From positions 1-8,013 of the forward strand of contig DAITDU010000061.1 in the NCBI GenBank assembly GCA_036839715.1: a DNA stretch of 8,013 nt. The letters are read 5' to 3'. Each line of letters opens with the position of its first letter. The first letter of the stretch is position 1. Source of the stretch: Thermocaproicibacter sp002410755 (GTDB taxonomy: Bacteria > Bacillota > Clostridia > Oscillospirales > Acutalibacteraceae). Under the pieces are notes generated by a model, which saw only the letters and a list, made by a program, of their open reading frames with translations, did no database searches and had not been told where the DNA came from. A program made the position numbers and the translations under genes. Shown here piece after piece: positions 6,958 to 8,013 of the stretch.

Positions 6958-6986
6958 AAAAGCATCCGCATATTACGGATACTTTT
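6958..6986 (-). terminator. Rho-independent terminator upstream of the ars promoter
   Basis: AAAAG-C-ATCCG (6958-6968) pairs with CGGAT-A-CTTTT (6976-6986) around a 7-base loop, with one C/A mismatch. Read on the minus strand the hairpin is followed by a long T run (complement of the A run from 6957 back to about 6951), so it best ends transcripts coming from the right on that strand. No minus-strand gene is visible to the right now, so its original gene was probably displaced by the insertion sequence. Confidence 0.65.
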
Positions 6987-7133
6987 AAATAATGTTTGCT
7001 GAATAACTCGAAGTGGTGCATTGCTGCTGACTTTTAGGACAAAAAGTGGTAAAATAAGTGCATGGAAAAGTACGAAAAACGAGCAAAAACCTTGCACTTT
7101 AGAACAAGGGTATGCATTTTTGGAGTGAGCGGA
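6987..7133 (+). other. Intergenic leader of the right-hand transposase
   Basis: No gene is visible here. The left end of the insertion sequence should lie within it, probably before about 7040 (TTTTAGGACAAAAAGTGG), but I cannot place a terminal repeat. A possible weak promoter is CTGACT (7027-7032), 17 bases, TAAAAT (7050-7055). An inverted repeat AAGTGCATGG (7056-7065) with CCTTGCACTT (7090-7099), one mismatch, would fold at the start of the message. Confidence 0.35.
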
Positions 7134-7944
7134 ATGTTATAAATTCACGAGTAAGCAGATAAGATTTGAAGATTTCGGTCAGCCAGTCGGGCTGCATATG
7201 AATCGGGAAAACCGATGGATAAAAAGAGCGGAAAGTATTCCGTGGGATGAAATTGAACATCGGTATGCAGAGCTTTTCAAAAACAAAAAAGGCAATGTGG
7301 CAAAACCGCTGCGGCTTGCTCTTGGCTCCTGCATAATTCAGGCGGAATATAGTTTTTCGGATGAAGAAACTGTGCTTCAAATACAGGAAACTCCATATCT
7401 GCAATTCTTCTGCGGATTTTCAGAATATGTTGACGCACGTCCGTTTGATTCATCCCTGATGGTCTACTTTCGTAAACGCCTGACGCCAGAAATTCTGGGA
7501 GAAATCAATGAACTGATTATTCAAAAAGCACAGGAGAAAAAGGAATCAGAATGCCATGATGATGACAAAGACAGTCATGACAAGCCGGAACCGCCCTCAA
7601 ACAGTGGAACGTTAATTGTCGATGCCACCTGTGCTCCCTCTCAAATAAAGTATCCGCAAGACACAGAACTGCTCAATAAAGCCCGTGAAAACACAGAAGA
7701 AATGATAGATGAAATGCATGACCCTGCACAAGGTAAAAGGCCTCGCACCTACCGCAAAGGAGCCCACAAAAACTATCTGAAATTTGCCCGCAGCAGAAAA
7801 AGAACCGGAAAACAAATCCGAAAATCCGTTAAACAGCAACTGGGCTATCTGAAACGGAACTTGAAAGTAATTGATCAAATGCTGGCAAGTGGAAGAATCC
7901 TTGCTGAAAAACATCAGAAGAGACTCCAAACCGTCCGAACCTTT
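7000..7944 (+). mobile_element. IS1182/IS5-type insertion sequence, left part (left limit approximate)
   Basis: The element is defined by its transposase, which is broken at 7944, so only the left portion is present in the window. The left boundary lies somewhere between the terminator at 6986 and about 7040; no inverted repeat can be confirmed because the right end is not visible. Confidence 0.55.
7134..7944 (+). pseudogene. IS1182/IS5-type DDE transposase, frameshifted at the start and 3' interrupted
   Basis: Transposase of a Clostridia insertion sequence. The frame is open from ATG 7198 (MNRENRWIKRAESIPWDEIE) to the window end, but upstream codons in the same frame already read FTSKQIRFEDFGQPVGLHM, which belongs to the family N-terminus. 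The likely true start is ATG 7134, with GGAG at 7122-7125; from there the frame is ATG-TTA-TAA. Removing one T at 7137/7138 gives M-Y-K-F-T-S-K, so a one-base insertion has shifted the start. Family features are the KPLRLALG and LMVYFRKRLTPEILGEIN stretches and the first catalytic Asp in TLIVDATCAPSQIKYPQD. After RLQTVRTF (ending 7944) the sequence stops resembling the family and becomes AT-rich repeats, so the C-terminal half with the other catalytic residues is separated or lost. Residual expression from ATG 7198 would give an inactive fragment. Confidence 0.8.
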
Positions 7945-8013
7945 GTTTTTTGCAAGCACTTTTTGCAAAAAGTTGCAAGTAATTTTTCCATAGTATTGCA
8001 ACTACATTTTCCA
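7945..8013. repeat. Degenerate 23-bp repeats around TTGCAA, possible end of an inserted element
   Basis: TTGCAA occurs at 7950, 7973 and 7996, exactly 23 bases apart, with a further copy at 7963. The second and third units agree at 15 of 18 visible positions, with consensus TTGCAA-S-TA-M-W-TTTTCCA; the first unit is more diverged. A perfect 16-bp palindrome, ACTTTTTGCAAAAAGT, occupies 7958-7973. The array begins right where the transposase gene is interrupted, and TG at 7944-7945 could be the terminal dinucleotide of an element. Repeated protein-binding sites near a TG terminus are known for IS21, Tn7 and Mu relatives, but no transposase of the new element is in view. Confidence 0.45.

Noticed and set aside
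7062..7142. 26-codon plus-strand frame before the transposase (MEKYEKRAK...)
   Set aside because: No ribosome binding site and no known leader-peptide logic; it only ends by chance at the shifted start ATG-TTA-TAA.
7612..8001. 129-codon minus-strand open frame at the right end
   Set aside because: Antisense to the transposase for most of its length, with no ribosome binding site or recognisable domain.
7950..8013. Short CRISPR array
   Set aside because: The units are contiguous 23-bp degenerate repeats with no unique spacers of 30 bases or so between them.

Overview
The window looks like accessory DNA from a low-to-mid GC, Gram-positive anaerobe of the class Clostridia. The evidence is strong AGGAG-type ribosome binding sites, a consensus sigma-A promoter, a Clostridia-type large serine recombinase, and an ars operon pairing Acr3 with ArsD and ArsA. 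No housekeeping gene is present, so genus cannot be told.

Layout. (1) Positions 1-~1005, minus strand: remains of an ISL3-family insertion sequence. Its transposase has a one-base frameshift and no C-terminal half, and a further gene starts at 37 and runs off the left edge. (2) ~1005-2218, plus strand: the C-terminal part of a large serine recombinase. The catalytic serine domain is missing exactly where the ISL3 element ends. (3) 2223-2274: a terminator shaped to work in both directions, between the recombinase and the converging ars operon. (4) 2316-6818, minus strand: a compact six-gene arsenic operon transcribed arsR - DUF2703 gene - acr3 - arsD - arsA - arsC, with overlaps or short gaps throughout. 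It is driven by a promoter with perfect -35 and -10 boxes (TTGACA, 17 bp, TATAAT) that sits inside an inverted repeat likely to be the ArsR operator. (5) 6958-6986: a terminator, strongest on the minus strand, that would shield the operon from readthrough. (6) 7134-7944, plus strand: an IS1182/IS5-type transposase, frameshifted just after its start and cut off at 7944. (7) 7945-8013: foreign sequence with 23-bp spaced TTGCAA repeats, possibly the end of yet another element.

How it works. ArsR senses As(III) and releases the promoter. ArsC would reduce arsenate to arsenite, ArsD would hand arsenite to the ArsA ATPase, and Acr3 would export it. The DUF2703 protein is a thioredoxin-like, cysteine-rich protein with no settled role. 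The most notable point is ArsC: its P-loop arginine is histidine, and an extra histidine sits beside the general-acid aspartate. The reductase may therefore be impaired or altered, while the arsenite branch looks intact. Overall this is an arsenic island bracketed by broken mobile elements.
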